Assembly (NCBI RefSeq): GCF_022346615.1 | Contig: NZ_JAKRNS010000004.1 | Span: forward strand, 62,001 to 126,000 | Length of the DNA: 64,000 nucleotides | Source of the DNA: Staphylococcus sp. ACRSN | GTDB lineage: Bacteria > Bacillota > Bacilli > Staphylococcales > Staphylococcaceae | Direction: 5' to 3' | Shown: positions 45,544 to 56,020 of the stretch, in pieces | Numbering within the stretch: position 1 is the stretch's first letter | How the letters are laid out: every line of letters starts with the position of its first letter | Made by a program: the position numbers and the translations under genes | The notes under the pieces: model-generated | The model's input: only the letters and a program-made list of their open reading frames with translations | What the model was told of the DNA's origin: nothing | The model's database searches: none

Positions 45544-46893
45544 TTAGAAAGATGGCAAGTGCGCTTTGAATCTATTAATGAATTTTTCTCCACGCTCTTC
45601 AAAAGTATTGTATTGATCCCAACTCGCACATGCAGGAGATAACAATACTACATCATTTGGTTCTATAATAGATTGTATCTTATCAACTGCATCTTCCACA
45701 TCTATAGCTTTAACAACATATTTACCTTGGCTTTCACCTAAGTTCACAAATTTATTTTGCGTTTCTCCAAATGTAACCATCACACGCACATTATTCATAT
45801 ATGGAATAAGTTCATCAAAATCGTTACCTCTGTCTAATCCACCACACAACCATATAATTGGTTGCTCAAATGAATTAAGTGCAAATTGAGTTGCTAATGT
45901 GTTTGTCGCTTTCGAATCATTATAATATTTATTTGTTTTATTTGTGCCAATATATTGCAATCGGTGCTCAATTCCAGAGAATGTTGTCAAACTTTCAATA
46001 ATTGCACGAACTGAAATGCCTGCCAATAGTGCTGCCAATACTGCAGCTAAAATGTTTTCTAAGTTATGTTCACCAGGTAACACTAAATCATCTTTATGTA
46101 TGATTCTGAAACCTTTAAATACGATATAACCATCTTTAACATAAATACCATCAACCTCTTGTTGTGTTGAGAAATAATATGTTTTTGCTTTTAAAGTTTC
46201 TGATTCAATTAAGTGTCTTTGGTGATAATTACAAATCAGATAATCATCTTCTGTTTGATTTTCATAAATCTTTTTCTTTGCATTTTGATAGTTTTCTAAA
46301 GTTTCGTGATAATCAATGTGTGCAGAATAAATATTTGTGATTATTGCAATATGTGGTTTGTACTGTTCTATTCCTAGCAATTGGAAAGAAGATAGTTCAG
46401 TAACTAAATAGTCATTACCACTCACCTCTTGTGCTACTTTTGATGCTACATAACCAATATTTCCAGATATCTTTCCAGTTACACGACTTTTTTGAAACAT
46501 ATCGCCTATCAATGATGTAACTGTCGTTTTTCCATTTGTACCAGTCACGCCTATAATCGGTGCTTCAGAAATTAAATAACTTAGTTCTACTTCTGTTAAT
46601 ATTTTCAATCCTTTTTTTACAGCAGCATCAATTAATGGTACATGATAAGGAATACCCGGATTTTTAATAATCACTGGGTTATTATCTAACAACGATAGTG
46701 GATGTTCACCACCAATTACTGTAATACCCATATTTTCTAAATCTTTAGCATGTGAATCATTACTAAGATCTTTTCCATCATTTACGATAACTTTTGCGCC
46801 AAGTTTATTGAGCAATTTAGCAGCTTCGTAACCACTTTTTGCTAATCCAACAACTAATACATCTTTGTTTTCTAACCCTGAATAATTTAGCAA
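45544..46893 (-). CDS. murD: UDP-N-acetylmuramoylalanine-D-glutamate ligase
   Basis: A 449-residue Mur ligase adding D-glutamate to UDP-MurNAc-L-Ala. The UDP-binding N-terminal domain has [12 protein letters not shown]; the ATP motif [14 protein letters not shown] is near residue 115; the carbamylated-lysine and magnesium region is around [11 protein letters not shown]; and [15 protein letters not shown] lies in the C-terminal domain. Its ATG is one base away from the mraY stop. Confidence 0.98.
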   Translation of the reverse strand: MLNYSGLENKDVLVVGLAKSGYEAAKLLNKLGAKVIVNDGKDLSNDSHAKDLENMGITVIGGEHPLSLLDNNPVIIKNPGIPYHVPLIDAAVKKGLKILTEVELSYLISEAPIIGVTGTNGKTTVTSLIGDMFQKSRVTGKISGNIGYVASKVAQEVSGNDYLVTELSSFQLLGIEQYKPHIAIITNIYSAHIDYHETLENYQNAKKKIYENQTEDDYLICNYHQRHLIESETLKAKTYYFSTQQEVDGIYVKDGYIVFKGFRIIHKDDLVLPGEHNLENILAAVLAALLAGISVRAIIESLTTFSGIEHRLQYIGTNKTNKYYNDSKATNTLATQFALNSFEQPIIWLCGGLDRGNDFDELIPYMNNVRVMVTFGETQNKFVNLGESQGKYVVKAIDVEDAVDKIQSIIEPNDVVLLSPACASWDQYNTFEERGEKFINRFKAHLPSF

Positions 46894-46894
46894 T

Positions 46895-47860
46895 TTAATT
46901 CACTCCTATCCATAATCCAATAAGTCCAGAAATTAAACCTACTGTCCAGAAAACGGTAACGACCTTCTTCTCGTTCCATCCTACTAATTCAAAATGATGG
47001 TGTAACGGTGACATTTTGAAAATTCTTTTCCCCGTTAATTTAAATGAAGTTACTTGAATCATTACAGATAATGTTTCTGCAACAAATACGAAACCAATAA
47101 ATATTAAAGATAACTCTTGATTTAACATGATTGAAATTGTTGCAAAAATACCACCTAAAGCTAAACTCCCTGTATCACCCATAAATACTTTGGCTGGGTT
47201 TAAATTAAACGGTAAGAAACCTAGCAATGCAAAAATCATAATAATACAGAATAAACCGATTGAAGTTGCGCCTTGGAAATATGCCATTATAGCGTACATA
47301 ATAAATCCAATTATTGATAAACCTGTAGCTAATCCATCCAAACCATCTGTTAAATTTACAGCGTTTGAAAAACCAACTTGCCAAAATACAATAAATATCA
47401 CATAAGCAATAGATAATGGTACCTCTATTCCAATAAATGGAATGTGAATCCCAGTTGAAAAATCAGTGAGGTTAAACACTTGGCTTAAAATAAAGAAAAT
47501 TACTGCAATACCTATTTGAGCTAAGAATTTTTGTTTACTTGTTAATCCTTGATTATTCTTTTTCACTACAATGATGTAATCATCAATAAAACCAATTAAA
47601 CCAAATCCAATTGTTACAAAAAGTAATAATACAATAGGATTTGAATGATCTGTGAATATAATTGCTATTATTGAAGATATAATAATACTAATAAGAAATG
47701 TCAGTCCACCCATTGTAGGTGTTCCTGTTTTTTTCATGTGACTTTGCGGACCTTCTTCTCTAATGCTTTGTCCAAATTTCATTCTTTTTAAAGTTGGAAT
47801 TAAGACTGGGACTAATATAAATGTGATTAAAAGTGCAATGATTGCGAGTAGATAAACCAT
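46895..47860 (-). CDS. mraY: Phospho-MurNAc-pentapeptide transferase
   Basis: A 321-residue ten-helix membrane enzyme making lipid I. Family motifs include [17 protein letters not shown] near residue 42, DDYIIV near 93, [17 protein letters not shown] near 170 with catalytic aspartates, and [14 protein letters not shown] near 287. It lies after pbp1 with a 187-base gap holding a perfect hairpin, and next to murD. Confidence 0.98.
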   Translation of the reverse strand: MVYLLAIIALLITFILVPVLIPTLKRMKFGQSIREEGPQSHMKKTGTPTMGGLTFLISIIISSIIAIIFTDHSNPIVLLLFVTIGFGLIGFIDDYIIVVKKNNQGLTSKQKFLAQIGIAVIFFILSQVFNLTDFSTGIHIPFIGIEVPLSIAYVIFIVFWQVGFSNAVNLTDGLDGLATGLSIIGFIMYAIMAYFQGATSIGLFCIIMIFALLGFLPFNLNPAKVFMGDTGSLALGGIFATISIMLNQELSLIFIGFVFVAETLSVMIQVTSFKLTGKRIFKMSPLHHHFELVGWNEKKVVTVFWTVGLISGLIGLWIGVN

Positions 47861-47942
47861 ATTATGCTCCTTTATATATTTAATTGGAATATGTTTTGTG
47901 TCGTCATGCAGGGTTAAAACAATATGTAAAGTGAAACATGGC

Positions 47943-47983
47943 TTATCAGTATGCCCAAAGTTGATTTTCTAGCATACTGATAA
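47943..47983 (-). other. Perfect 12-base stem between pbp1 and mraY
   Basis: TTATCAGTATGC and GCATACTGATAA are exact complements around a 17-base loop with no T-run on the minus strand. It lies inside the dcw operon; a partial terminator, an RNA processing site or a protein-binding site are all possible. Confidence 0.5.
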
Positions 47984-48047
47984 TACCAATATTCCCTTAA
48001 ATAACTTGTACTATTTTTCGTATAAATCAATTTCAAAACAGCAATAA

Positions 48048-50345
48048 TTATTCTGACTTATCGCTTGCTTTCTCATCTTTGGTTGATTTATCTTTCTTTG
48101 ATTTTTCACTTGAAGTAGATTTATCTTCTTTTGTTGAAGCGTCTTTTTCAGAACTTGAACTTGCTTCTCCATTAATCTCTTCAGCAGATAATGTTACTTG
48201 AATCTTATCATTTTTGCTCACTTGCTGACCTTTAGTAACAGATTGGTTTGATACAAAACCACTACCTTTCATTGTGATTTTGGTATTCGTTAACCTTTCA
48301 AATGCAATAACTTCCTCTTTCGTCCAGCCGGTCATATCTGGCATTGTGACATCACCATCTGTAAGTAATAGCACTTTATTGTTTGGTAACACTTCTTTAT
48401 TAGCAGTAACTGATTGACTTGTTACTTTTTCACCGTTACCGATAACAACAGCATCTAATGATTTACCATTGATTTTATCTTCTGCTTTTTGAGTAGTTAA
48501 CCCTTCAACATCAGGTACCTTACTATATTTTACATCAGAGCTATCTTTCGTATTTTCTTCTCCAACGTTTAAATATTTTAATGTATTAGCCATGATTGGT
48601 TTAAAGGCTTTACTAACACCCATTTCATATGCTTCTTGATCATTTTTTTGTGCCAGACTCATGCCTGCATATACAATAACCTTCGGATCTTTCTTAGGTG
48701 CATCACCAATGAAGCTAACAAAGTATGGATTTTCACCTTGAACATAGCCTCCATTATCAGGATCTGCCACCTGTGCAGTACCAGTTTTACCTGCAATATC
48801 ATAGCCATCTACACGGTAGTTCTTAGCATGACTATCTTCACTATTTACAACTTTATCAAGTTCCGTACGTACTTTTTTCGCTGTATCTTTAGTGATTGGT
48901 TTACCTGCATACTCTTTCTTACCTTTGTAATAGCTATTATTAGTAACTGGATTAGTTACACTATCCACATACCATGGTTTAAGCATGTTGCCATCATTAA
49001 AGAATGCAGATTGTGCTCTCAACATCTGAACCGGAGTTACAGTTGTCGATTGACCGAATGATGACGTTTTTTGTTGTGCTTCATTTTCCCATGCGATACC
49101 ACCAGAAGATTCACTATCAAACATACCATCAGTACTCTTTCCAAAGCCAAATTTTTCATACCAATGTTTCATCTTATCTGAACCAACTAAGTCTTGTAAA
49201 TGCATCATTAGCGTGTTTGATGAATAAGTGAAACCTAGCGTCATAGGTATATCTCCCCAACCTACTTTATTCCAGTCGGAAATTTTAGAGCCCATTACTG
49301 TTCTTGGTCTTGCTGTATACTTTTTATTTGGTTTAAATTCACCTTCTTGTATTGCGGCTGCTAAACCAAACGACTTAAATGTTGATCCTGGTTCATACGT
49401 ATTTTGATATAAATCATTTGCCCATTTTTTACCGAAATCTTTACCTGTTTCCGGGTTAAAAGTAGGTCGCTGACTAAATGCTAATATTTCTCCAGTGTGT
49501 GCATCCATTACAACAGCAAATAAATCTTTTGGTTTATATCTGTCAACCATGCCATCTAATGCTTCTTCTACAAACACTTGAATATTGGAATCTATCGTCA
49601 AACGAACATCGTCTCCACGTTTTGGTGTTTTTTCCTTCTTAGTATTCGGTGCTATATAGCCCCAAATATCATGGATATAAGATAAAGTTCCTTTTTGACC
49701 TTTTAAATAACTATCAAATATTTTTTCAACACCCATTGCACCTTTGAGCTCTCCACTGTCTGGATCTTTTTGTGCAATTCCAATAAGATGTGATGCAAAG
49801 TTTCCATTAGGATAAAATCTTTCAGTTTCAGGATATAATGTAATACCAGGAAGATTCATTTTTTCAATCTTCTCTTTTTCTTGATACGTTAAATCTGTTC
49901 CTTTTCGACCAAATTCGACTTGGAAAGCTTTTTTATTATCTAATTTACTCTCTATTTCTTTTGCTGACATATCTAATACTGTCGCAAGCTTTTTAGCTGT
50001 TTTCTTTTTATCAGTAACATTTTTAGGCTTATCACTACCTTCGCTTGCCTTTTTACTGACAATTGCTACTAACTTATATCGTTCAACATCTTCAGCTAAT
50101 ATTTTACCATTTCTATCATAAATCTTACCTCGTTCTGGTTGCTCCTGACTATTGACCAAATATTTTTCATTTGCCTTTAAAATCAAATCCTCACCAGATG
50201 AGTGACCTGTCAACATAATATATGAATACCTTAAAACCAACGTAAAAAAGAGCAGTCCGAATCCAAGAATGAGTAGGACTGCCCCTATTTTATTTTTTTT
50301 AATTGGTAATTTTCTTTTCTTAAATTTAATTCTTCGCTTCGTCAT
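48048..50345 (-). CDS. pbp1: Penicillin-binding protein 1 (class B, FtsI-type, two PASTA domains)
   Basis: A 765-residue division transpeptidase. A short cytoplasmic basic tail and one membrane helix (about 20-45) precede the pedestal domain. The transpeptidase motifs are PGSTFKSFG with the active serine near 314, SSN in TYSSNTLMM near 368, and KTGTAQ near 516. Two PASTA repeats (about 603-720) and a Ser/Lys-rich tail follow. The start overlaps ftsL by 20 bases, so the trio rsmH-ftsL-pbp1 is coupled. Confidence 0.97.
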   Translation of the reverse strand: MTKRRIKFKKRKLPIKKNKIGAVLLILGFGLLFFTLVLRYSYIMLTGHSSGEDLILKANEKYLVNSQEQPERGKIYDRNGKILAEDVERYKLVAIVSKKASEGSDKPKNVTDKKKTAKKLATVLDMSAKEIESKLDNKKAFQVEFGRKGTDLTYQEKEKIEKMNLPGITLYPETERFYPNGNFASHLIGIAQKDPDSGELKGAMGVEKIFDSYLKGQKGTLSYIHDIWGYIAPNTKKEKTPKRGDDVRLTIDSNIQVFVEEALDGMVDRYKPKDLFAVVMDAHTGEILAFSQRPTFNPETGKDFGKKWANDLYQNTYEPGSTFKSFGLAAAIQEGEFKPNKKYTARPRTVMGSKISDWNKVGWGDIPMTLGFTYSSNTLMMHLQDLVGSDKMKHWYEKFGFGKSTDGMFDSESSGGIAWENEAQQKTSSFGQSTTVTPVQMLRAQSAFFNDGNMLKPWYVDSVTNPVTNNSYYKGKKEYAGKPITKDTAKKVRTELDKVVNSEDSHAKNYRVDGYDIAGKTGTAQVADPDNGGYVQGENPYFVSFIGDAPKKDPKVIVYAGMSLAQKNDQEAYEMGVSKAFKPIMANTLKYLNVGEENTKDSSDVKYSKVPDVEGLTTQKAEDKINGKSLDAVVIGNGEKVTSQSVTANKEVLPNNKVLLLTDGDVTMPDMTGWTKEEVIAFERLTNTKITMKGSGFVSNQSVTKGQQVSKNDKIQVTLSAEEINGEASSSSEKDASTKEDKSTSSEKSKKDKSTKDEKASDKSE

Positions 50346-50718
50346 TATTACGCACTACCTTTACATTGTCGTTCTTAAGGCTCATACCTTGTTTTTTAGC
50401 CTTGTCGTAAATGCGTTCATATGATGAGTTCTTTTTAATTTCAGATTCTATCGCGCTATTCTCACTAGATTGCTTTTCTATTTTAGTATCTAAATCTGCA
50501 ATTTTCCCTCGAGTATCATACGCATCCATTTTCAAAGATAGCATATATATACTTATTAAAGCAATTATTGTTATAAGACCTATGTATAACATTTTCTCAA
50601 ATTTGGTTAACTGTACTACAACTTTTCTTTTAACTGTTTTAGGTTGGGTCGAGGGTTTCGTTTCTGGAATTTGTTGTTCTACATTATCATAGGGTTGATA
50701 TACTTTTTCAACTGCCAC
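50326..50718 (-). CDS. ftsL: Cell division protein FtsL
   Basis: A 130-residue bitopic divisome protein with an N-terminal cytoplasmic part (about 1-45), one helix (MLYIGLITIIALISIYML, about 43-60) and an extracellular coiled coil (LDTKIEKQSSENSAIESEI). It partners DivIB and DivIC. It starts 14 bases after rsmH and its end overlaps pbp1. Confidence 0.95.
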   Translation of the reverse strand: MAVEKVYQPYDNVEQQIPETKPSTQPKTVKRKVVVQLTKFEKMLYIGLITIIALISIYMLSLKMDAYDTRGKIADLDTKIEKQSSENSAIESEIKKNSSYERIYDKAKKQGMSLKNDNVKVVRNNDEAKN

Positions 50719-50732
50719 TCATAATCCACTCC

Positions 50733-51668
50733 TTATTTTAAGATTTCTGCCACACGTAATTTTGCACTACGTGCTCTATTGTTTATCTCTAAATCGTCTT
50801 CAGTCGCAATGATAGGTTTCCGGTTAACTCGCTTTAATTTGGGTGTATAGGCTTCAGGTATTACAGGTAAACCTCTTGGGACTTCAGGTCCCTTTTCATA
50901 TTCTTGGAACATCTGCTTACACAAACGATCTTCGAGTGAATGAAAAGTGATTACGGATATCCTTCCATCAACCTTCACACATTCAATTGCTTGTTCCAAT
51001 GAGTCCTCGAAAGCTGAAAGCTCATCATTAACTGCGATTCTAATCGCTTGGAATATTCTTTTAGCAGGGTGCCCACCCTTTCGTCGTGCTTTAGCAGGTA
51101 TACCCTCTTTAATGATATCTACTAATTCTAGTGTCGTATTTATAGGCTGTTGTTCTCTGTTTTGTTCAATACGTCTTGCAATTTGCTTTGAAAATTTTTC
51201 TTCACCATATCTATGGAAAATTCGAACCAAACTTTCAAATGACCATTCATTAACAACTTCAAAAGCTGACAATGGTTGTGTTTGATCCATTCTCATATCT
51301 AATTTCGCATCGTGATGATAACTAAAACCTCTTTCAGGCACGTCTAATTGTGGACTAGATACGCCCAAGTCATAATAAATACCATCAACTTTTTCAATAT
51401 TCAAATCATTTAAAATTTCAGATAATTTTCTAAAATTACTATGAACAAAAGTCACTTTATGTAAATGATCCTTTAATACTTCCTTCGCATTGGCAATTGC
51501 ATTTGTATCTTGGTCGATTGCTATAAGCCTACCACTATCACTTAATTGCTCTAATAAATAAAGGGCATGTCCAGCTCCACCTAAAGTACAGTCGACATAT
51601 GTACCATCTTCTTTTATATTCAAGTAATCAATGGTTTCTTTAAGCATTACGCTGACATGATGAAACAC
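50733..51668 (-). CDS. rsmH: 16S rRNA (cytosine1402-N4) methyltransferase RsmH (MraW)
   Basis: A 311-residue SAM methyltransferase acting on C1402 in the ribosomal P site. [13 protein letters not shown] opens the protein; [11 protein letters not shown] near residue 26 is the SAM-binding motif; [12 protein letters not shown] near 98 and [12 protein letters not shown] follow. It starts 14 bases after mraZ in the universal mraZ-rsmH-ftsL order. Confidence 0.97.
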   Translation of the reverse strand: MFHHVSVMLKETIDYLNIKEDGTYVDCTLGGAGHALYLLEQLSDSGRLIAIDQDTNAIANAKEVLKDHLHKVTFVHSNFRKLSEILNDLNIEKVDGIYYDLGVSSPQLDVPERGFSYHHDAKLDMRMDQTQPLSAFEVVNEWSFESLVRIFHRYGEEKFSKQIARRIEQNREQQPINTTLELVDIIKEGIPAKARRKGGHPAKRIFQAIRIAVNDELSAFEDSLEQAIECVKVDGRISVITFHSLEDRLCKQMFQEYEKGPEVPRGLPVIPEAYTPKLKRVNRKPIIATEDDLEINNRARSAKLRVAEILK

Positions 51669-51682
51669 GTTAACTCCTCCAT

Positions 51683-52114
51683 TTAAAAATCAAAATCAAT
51701 TAAGTCTTCAGCAATATCTTCGAAGCTATCTTCAGATTCTTCATAGAAATCATTCCATGTTGCTCTATCCCATATTTCAATGCGATTCGATACACCGATG
51801 ACTGTACATTCTTTGCTTAAATTAGCGTATTGTCTTAAATTCTGCGGAATATTTATACGCCCTTGTTTATCTAGTTCAACTTCCACTGCGCCAGAAAAGA
51901 ACATTCTCATAAATTTACGAGCATCTTTTTTGGTCATAGGAAGGGTTTTCATTTTTTCTTCAATTACTTGCCATTCTTCTAAAGTGTAACCAAACAAACA
52001 TTTATCAAGGCCTCGAGTGATTATAAAACGTTCATTTAAGTCATAACGAAATTTGGAAGGGACAATCATTCGCCCTTTTGCATCCAACTGATGTTCGTAT
52101 TCACCCATGAACAT
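51683..52114 (-). CDS. mraZ: Transcriptional regulator MraZ
   Basis: A 143-residue AbrB-like DNA-binding protein with two repeated domains: [20 protein letters not shown] and [16 protein letters not shown], each with the DxKGR-type loop. It heads the dcw cluster and represses it in other bacteria by binding repeats near the promoter. The ATG follows GAGGTGAT. Upstream lie three GTGG repeats at exact ten-base spacing. Confidence 0.97.
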   Translation of the reverse strand: MFMGEYEHQLDAKGRMIVPSKFRYDLNERFIITRGLDKCLFGYTLEEWQVIEEKMKTLPMTKKDARKFMRMFFSGAVEVELDKQGRINIPQNLRQYANLSKECTVIGVSNRIEIWDRATWNDFYEESEDSFEDIAEDLIDFDF

Positions 52115-52149
52115 TTATAATCACCTCACCTTCTTATATTTATAATTTA

Positions 52150-52181
52150 CCACATCTCACCACTATCCTCCACTAATTATA
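52150..52181 (-). promoter_or_regulatory. dcw promoter with MraZ-type operator repeats
   Basis: On the minus strand a -10 box TATAAT (52176-52181) is followed by three units starting GTGG at 52173, 52163 and 52153, exactly ten bases apart, so all face the same side of the helix. MraZ is known to bind short GTGG-containing direct repeats in front of mraZ, so autoregulation is inferred. Confidence 0.65.
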
Positions 52182-52218
52182 CAATTTTCACCCAAATTTG
52201 TTGTTTTACATAAAAAAA

Positions 52219-52248
52219 TGCCCGGTTCATCAATGTGATGAACCGGGC
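52219..52248 (-). terminator. Intrinsic terminator after bshC
   Basis: GCCCGGTTCATCA and TGATGAACCGGGC pair around a short loop and are followed by seven T on the minus strand (ATTTTTTTATG), 15 bases after the bshC stop codon. Confidence 0.9.
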
Positions 52249-52263
52249 TAAACCCTTGCTGTT

Positions 52264-53877
52264 CTAAGGTTTTAATATGATATGATCAAAAGTATAAGAA
52301 AGTGGTGGATAAGTGGAGGGACTGAACACATCAATCCCAAATTCATTCATTATTTGAATCGTATTCCATATTCTTTCTTGCAAACCGCCCATTGGGTGGA
52401 GGACTTCATTGATTTCATTAAAGTGTTTCATACTGATGTCATTTTCTCTTTCGATATTCAGTAAATATCTTTTAAGGAGATAATCATATTGCTGTTGATG
52501 TATTTCATTATTTTTTTCTAATAATAGTCGATTATCATTATTTTCAGAAACATCAACTTTCAGAGTCTCATACAATTTCTCTTGTTGTTCTTTCATATTT
52601 TCAACTTCTTCAATAAATGAACTTGATGCTTTAGCTCTAACAAAACGTTCCTTATCTTCGTTGATTCCTTGTGATAGAACTTTATTCAGTTCAAGGCCAT
52701 ATTGCTTTAATAATTTTTCAGTTCTTTCATTAATATAGCTTATCCTTAATCTTGGCATAACGATTGGCATTGAAACATCAACAACTTTGAATACATCACT
52801 CAGTTCTGCCCAGTACTTGATTTCACTTGGTCCCCCAATAAATGCAACTGTATTAAATAGCCATTCTTCCATAATAGGTCGTGTTACAACATTGTTCGAA
52901 AAACGCTCTGGCTCTTCCTCAACAATAGTTAACAATTCAGACTCTGAGTATGTTTTATCCGATTTACTTAACTTAAATTCTCCATCTTTAAATGTAATCA
53001 ATTGCCTCATATCATCTTCATGGAGAAACAAATGAACATTAGTATCTGTCTTTATCATTTGAGTTAAACCATTTGCAATCGTTTGATCCTGTGTTGTTCT
53101 AAAGGCTGAATCAATTGCTTTATGTTGCTGAATTAATTGTTTTATAAGCGGTTGTTCAATTTTTCTAAGCTCACTGTAATTAGCATCAATGAGTAACACG
53201 CCATAGTCTTTAAAGACTTCATGTAATAATGCTTTAAACATTTCTGTCCAATTTTGGTGTTTATCAATAATATTTCTAAACAACTGGATAACAGACTGTG
53301 AATGCTTTGTTTCAGGTAAATTTTGGAAAAATTGATTTAATGTATCATTAAGTTCTTCTTTATCAGGAGAATATCTTGAAACATTACTTTCAGGTGGCGT
53401 CATAGTATGATATTTAATTTTATGTAGCTTTGCTTTTTTTGAATTATAAGCAAAGGTATGATTCACTTCATCAAAATCATGATCCTCGCCTGCAATCCAA
53501 AAAACGGGTACTACTGCTTTTCCGTATTTTTGTTTTAATTCTTCACTCATTGTAATTATCGAAAATATTTTATGCAAAGTGTAAAGTGGACCGCCAAACA
53601 AACCTGCTTGTTGCCCGCCAACAATCACTTTTGCACCATTTCTCAACGCATCAATATTTTCAATTTGTTTTGATGTAAGTGTCAAATCACTCATATAATT
53701 TTCAATAACATTAGCTACAGCAACTTCTCTCCCATTGTTTTTCATTTCTAATCTTTCTATATAACTATTAGGATTCATTGCATCTAAATGATAAAATTGC
53801 GCTAATGTATGGTCACTATTTTTTAATTTATTAATAAATTGATCATTTTCATTTAGTCTCTCAGTCATACAATACAT
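52264..53877 (-). CDS. bshC: Bacillithiol biosynthesis cysteine-adding enzyme BshC
   Basis: A 537-residue enzyme catalysing the last step of bacillithiol synthesis, joining cysteine to GlcN-malate. Rossmann-like core signature [20 protein letters not shown] is near residue 87. [15 protein letters not shown] near 124, [15 protein letters not shown] near 318 and the long coiled coil (about 400-475) are all present. [12 protein letters not shown] and [12 protein letters not shown] are the C-terminal hallmarks. AAGGAG precedes the first ATG at the right distance. It sits beside mraZ as in other staphylococci. Confidence 0.95.
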   Translation of the reverse strand: MYCMTERLNENDQFINKLKNSDHTLAQFYHLDAMNPNSYIERLEMKNNGREVAVANVIENYMSDLTLTSKQIENIDALRNGAKVIVGGQQAGLFGGPLYTLHKIFSIITMSEELKQKYGKAVVPVFWIAGEDHDFDEVNHTFAYNSKKAKLHKIKYHTMTPPESNVSRYSPDKEELNDTLNQFFQNLPETKHSQSVIQLFRNIIDKHQNWTEMFKALLHEVFKDYGVLLIDANYSELRKIEQPLIKQLIQQHKAIDSAFRTTQDQTIANGLTQMIKTDTNVHLFLHEDDMRQLITFKDGEFKLSKSDKTYSESELLTIVEEEPERFSNNVVTRPIMEEWLFNTVAFIGGPSEIKYWAELSDVFKVVDVSMPIVMPRLRISYINERTEKLLKQYGLELNKVLSQGINEDKERFVRAKASSSFIEEVENMKEQQEKLYETLKVDVSENNDNRLLLEKNNEIHQQQYDYLLKRYLLNIERENDISMKHFNEINEVLHPMGGLQERIWNTIQIMNEFGIDVFSPSTYPPLSYTFDHIILKP

Positions 53878-54117
53878 TCGAAATTCTCCTTATGCTACTC
53901 TATTCCTACCTAGTATAAAGTTTATAAACAGCGATGACAATTTTACGGCTTGAATTCAGTCAAATTTTTCATTTTTTAATATAAAACATGCAGCGCAGCG
54001 TATATTTACAATATCTATTTGTTATCTCTTTTGCATTTCATTATAAATTAATTTATTACTAATAGATAATTCTATGTTTAAAACAGTCATTTTTGTGAAA
54101 AATCAATATAAATACTG

Positions 54118-54123
54118 TATAAT
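54118..54123 (+). promoter_or_regulatory. -10 box in front of the YlbP-like GNAT gene
   Basis: A consensus TATAAT ends 30 bases before the ATG. The best -35 candidate, TTGTGA at 54093-54098, is 19 bases away, so the promoter is suboptimal. The 53878-54153 gap is otherwise A+T-rich and empty. Confidence 0.45.
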
Positions 54124-54153
54124 AGATATAACAAAACAAAGGGGGAGCCGTCT

Positions 54154-54594
54154 ATGAGTGAAGTAAAAAGTCTTGATATCAATTATAAAACAGATGAATT
54201 ATTTGAAGATTTCAGAAATTTTGGCAACGAAGATTTATATTTAGTTGATGAACTTCGTGGTGAAATGATTGATGCTAGTTCAGATTCACCATTCTACGGC
54301 ATTTATGTCGGTGATAGACTAGGTGCAAGGATGGCATTATATAGAAAAGGAGAAGTTGAAGAACAACATTTTCCAGACTTCGAAGATTATAATATTATTT
54401 GGAAATTAGAAGTATTACGAGATTTCCAAGATAGAGGTTATGGCAAAACGCTATTAGACTTTGCTAAAGAACAAGGATTACCTATTAAAGTTATAGCTAG
54501 AAATCAATCAAAAGACTTCTTTATTAAACAAGGATTTAAAGATTTAAATGAAACAAATAAAGATGGACATGATGTATTAGTATGGACACCATAA
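54154..54594 (+). CDS. GNAT-family N-acetyltransferase (YlbP-like)
   Basis: A 146-residue GNAT protein starting MSEVKSLDINYKTDEL. The acetyl-CoA region is WKLEVLRDFQDRGYGKTLLD (motif A), followed by GLPIKVIARNQSKDFFIKQG (motif B). It is conserved at this site next to bshC in staphylococci, but the acceptor is unknown. AAAGGGGGAG precedes the ATG. It is one of only four plausible plus-strand protein genes longer than 140 residues in the window. Confidence 0.85.
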   Translation: MSEVKSLDINYKTDELFEDFRNFGNEDLYLVDELRGEMIDASSDSPFYGIYVGDRLGARMALYRKGEVEEQHFPDFEDYNIIWKLEVLRDFQDRGYGKTLLDFAKEQGLPIKVIARNQSKDFFIKQGFKDLNETNKDGHDVLVWTP

Positions 54595-54604
54595 TTATTT
54601 AAAA

Positions 54605-54640
54605 TAGTGGTGAAGTATTCCTTTGAATACTTCACCACTA
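54605..54640 (+). terminator. Bidirectional terminator between convergent genes
   Basis: TAGTGGTGAAGTATTC and GAATACTTCACCACTA are exact complements around a short loop, with T-rich flank on plus. It ends the GNAT gene and probably the convergent YjjG-like gene. Confidence 0.9.
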
Positions 54641-54678
54641 CTATTTTATCTAACTGTTAAATTATACTTCGGTTCGCT

Positions 54679-55362
54679 TTATATAAATTCTGTAAGTTCA
54701 CTCAAACTACTAATTGTAAAATCTGGCATTATTTGTGTATCATTAACTTTTTGTCGAGGATTAAACCAACAGGTATCAATATTTGCATTTTTCCCTCCCA
54801 ATATATCCGAAGTCAAAGAATCTCCAATAATAATTGCATTTTCTCGTTTTTCTTCTCCAATTTCATTAAATACAAAATCAAAGAATTCCGGCATCGGTTT
54901 TTGATATCCTGTTTGTTCAGAAACAAACACGCCATCAAACCATTTTCCAAAAGGCGTTTTATCGATTCTGCGTTCCTGTGTTTCTAATACTCCATTAGTT
55001 ACTATATATAAATTGTGATGTTCCTTCATCATTTCTAATGTCTCTAATGTTTTAGGGAAATATTTTATTGGCGCGTTTGCTAACTCATCCCTAAAAACAT
55101 GATCCGCTTCTTCACCGTTTACTTTTAATGCTTGTAAATCAAAATATGCTTCAAATCTTTTTGATAAAACTTCGCTTTTAGTCAATAAATTATTCTGAAA
55201 AGCTTCCCAATGAGATTGATTGACCTTCATAAACAATTTCAAATCCTCAAATGTACTTTCAACTTTATAATATTTTGTCAATTTATAGAATGCGTATGCT
55301 TCTGCATCATGAAAATCAACTAACGTATCATCAAAATCTAAAAAAATATTTTTACTATCCAT
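54679..55362 (-). CDS. YjjG-family HAD phosphatase (nucleotidase-like)
   Basis: A 227-residue HAD hydrolase; YjjG relatives dephosphorylate non-canonical or excess nucleoside monophosphates. The nucleophile motif FLDFDDTLVDF is at residues 7-17. An alpha-helical C1 cap follows (about 20-95). YIVTNGVLETQ holds motif II, a lysine in GYQKPMPEFF motif III, and IIIGDSLTSDILGG motif IV. It is monocistronic, next to the PSM cluster. Confidence 0.9.
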   Translation of the reverse strand: MDSKNIFLDFDDTLVDFHDAEAYAFYKLTKYYKVESTFEDLKLFMKVNQSHWEAFQNNLLTKSEVLSKRFEAYFDLQALKVNGEEADHVFRDELANAPIKYFPKTLETLEMMKEHHNLYIVTNGVLETQERRIDKTPFGKWFDGVFVSEQTGYQKPMPEFFDFVFNEIGEEKRENAIIIGDSLTSDILGGKNANIDTCWFNPRQKVNDTQIMPDFTISSLSELTEFI

Positions 55363-55453
55363 CAGTCATGCCTACTTTCTATTGCCCTACTTTTATGCAA
55401 TTAAAATCGTAACATATTTCTTATTTAAAAGTATAAAAATTGAATAATAAAAA

Positions 55454-55481
55454 AATGGCCAAGGTTATCACCTTGACCATT
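55454..55481 (-). terminator. Intrinsic terminator of the PSM-beta operon
   Basis: AATGGTCAAGGT and ACCTTGGCCATT pair with one wobble and are followed by seven T on the minus strand, 14 bases after the last PSM stop codon. Confidence 0.88.
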
Positions 55482-55494
55482 GTATTTATCAATA

Positions 55495-55629
55495 TTAGAA
55501 TCCGAATAATTTAGAAAGAACACCTACACCATTTTCAACAATACTTACGATACCAGTACCTAATTTAACGTTATCTCCGTCAATACCTGCTTGAACTGTT
55601 TGTTTAATTGCTTCAAATAATTTTTCCAT
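55495..55629 (-). CDS. Phenol-soluble modulin beta, type 1 (copy 4)
   Basis: A 44-residue amphipathic peptide beginning [16 protein letters not shown] and ending [15 protein letters not shown]-beta peptides are exported by Pmt without a signal peptide and act as surfactants and biofilm-structuring agents. The N-terminus is of the MExLFxAIK type (type 1). It is the last gene of the four-gene operon, with AGAGGGG before the ATG and a terminator right after. Confidence 0.93.
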   Translation of the reverse strand: MEKLFEAIKQTVQAGIDGDNVKLGTGIVSIVENGVGVLSKLFGF

Positions 55630-55672
55630 GTTAAATACCCCTCTATAATTTATTTTTTGTACAAATTATTAA

Positions 55673-55807
55673 TTAAAATCCGAATAATTTACCTAATAAA
55701 CCAACACCGCTTGATACGATATCAACAATACTTGTACCTAATTCTGCATCGTTTCCTGATTTTGCTGCTTCAACTGTTTTTGCAATTGCTTCTGCTAATT
55801 TTGTCAT
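55673..55807 (-). CDS. Phenol-soluble modulin beta, type 2 (copy 3)
   Basis: A 44-residue peptide beginning MTKLAEAIAKTVEAAKSGN and ending VGLLGKLFGF. Its MTKLAEAIA start marks it as type 2. It differs from the neighbouring copy at 55842 by only one residue (Gly for Ser before VGLL), which points to a recent duplication. Ribosome binding site AAAGGAGAAA precedes the ATG. Confidence 0.93.
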   Translation of the reverse strand: MTKLAEAIAKTVEAAKSGNDAELGTSIVDIVSSGVGLLGKLFGF

Positions 55808-55841
55808 AATTAATTTTCTCCTTTATATATTTACTTAAAAT

Positions 55842-55976
55842 TTAGAATCCGAATAATTTACCTAATAAACCAACACTACTTGATACGATATCAACAATAC
55901 TTGTACCTAATTCTGCATCATTTCCTGATTTTGCTGCTTCTACCGTTTTCGCAATTGCTTCTGCTAATTTTGTCAT
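55842..55976 (-). CDS. Phenol-soluble modulin beta, type 2 (copy 2)
   Basis: A 44-residue peptide, MTKLAEAIAKTVEAAKSGN at the start and SSSVGLLGKLFGF at the end. It is nearly identical to copy 3 in DNA and protein, while the spacers between genes differ. AGGGAGAGG precedes the ATG. Amphipathic helices of this type lower surface tension and can be weakly pro-inflammatory. Confidence 0.93.
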   Translation of the reverse strand: MTKLAEAIAKTVEAAKSGNDAELGTSIVDIVSSSVGLLGKLFGF

Positions 55977-56020
55977 GTAAAACCTCTCCCTTTAAAATTT
56001 ATATATTTAAAATGGTTAAA

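Noticed and set aside
48636..49231. Plus-strand frames of 141 and 75 codons inside pbp1
   Set aside because: They are antisense to conserved transpeptidase motifs and rich in residues expected from reverse reading of A+T-rich coding DNA.
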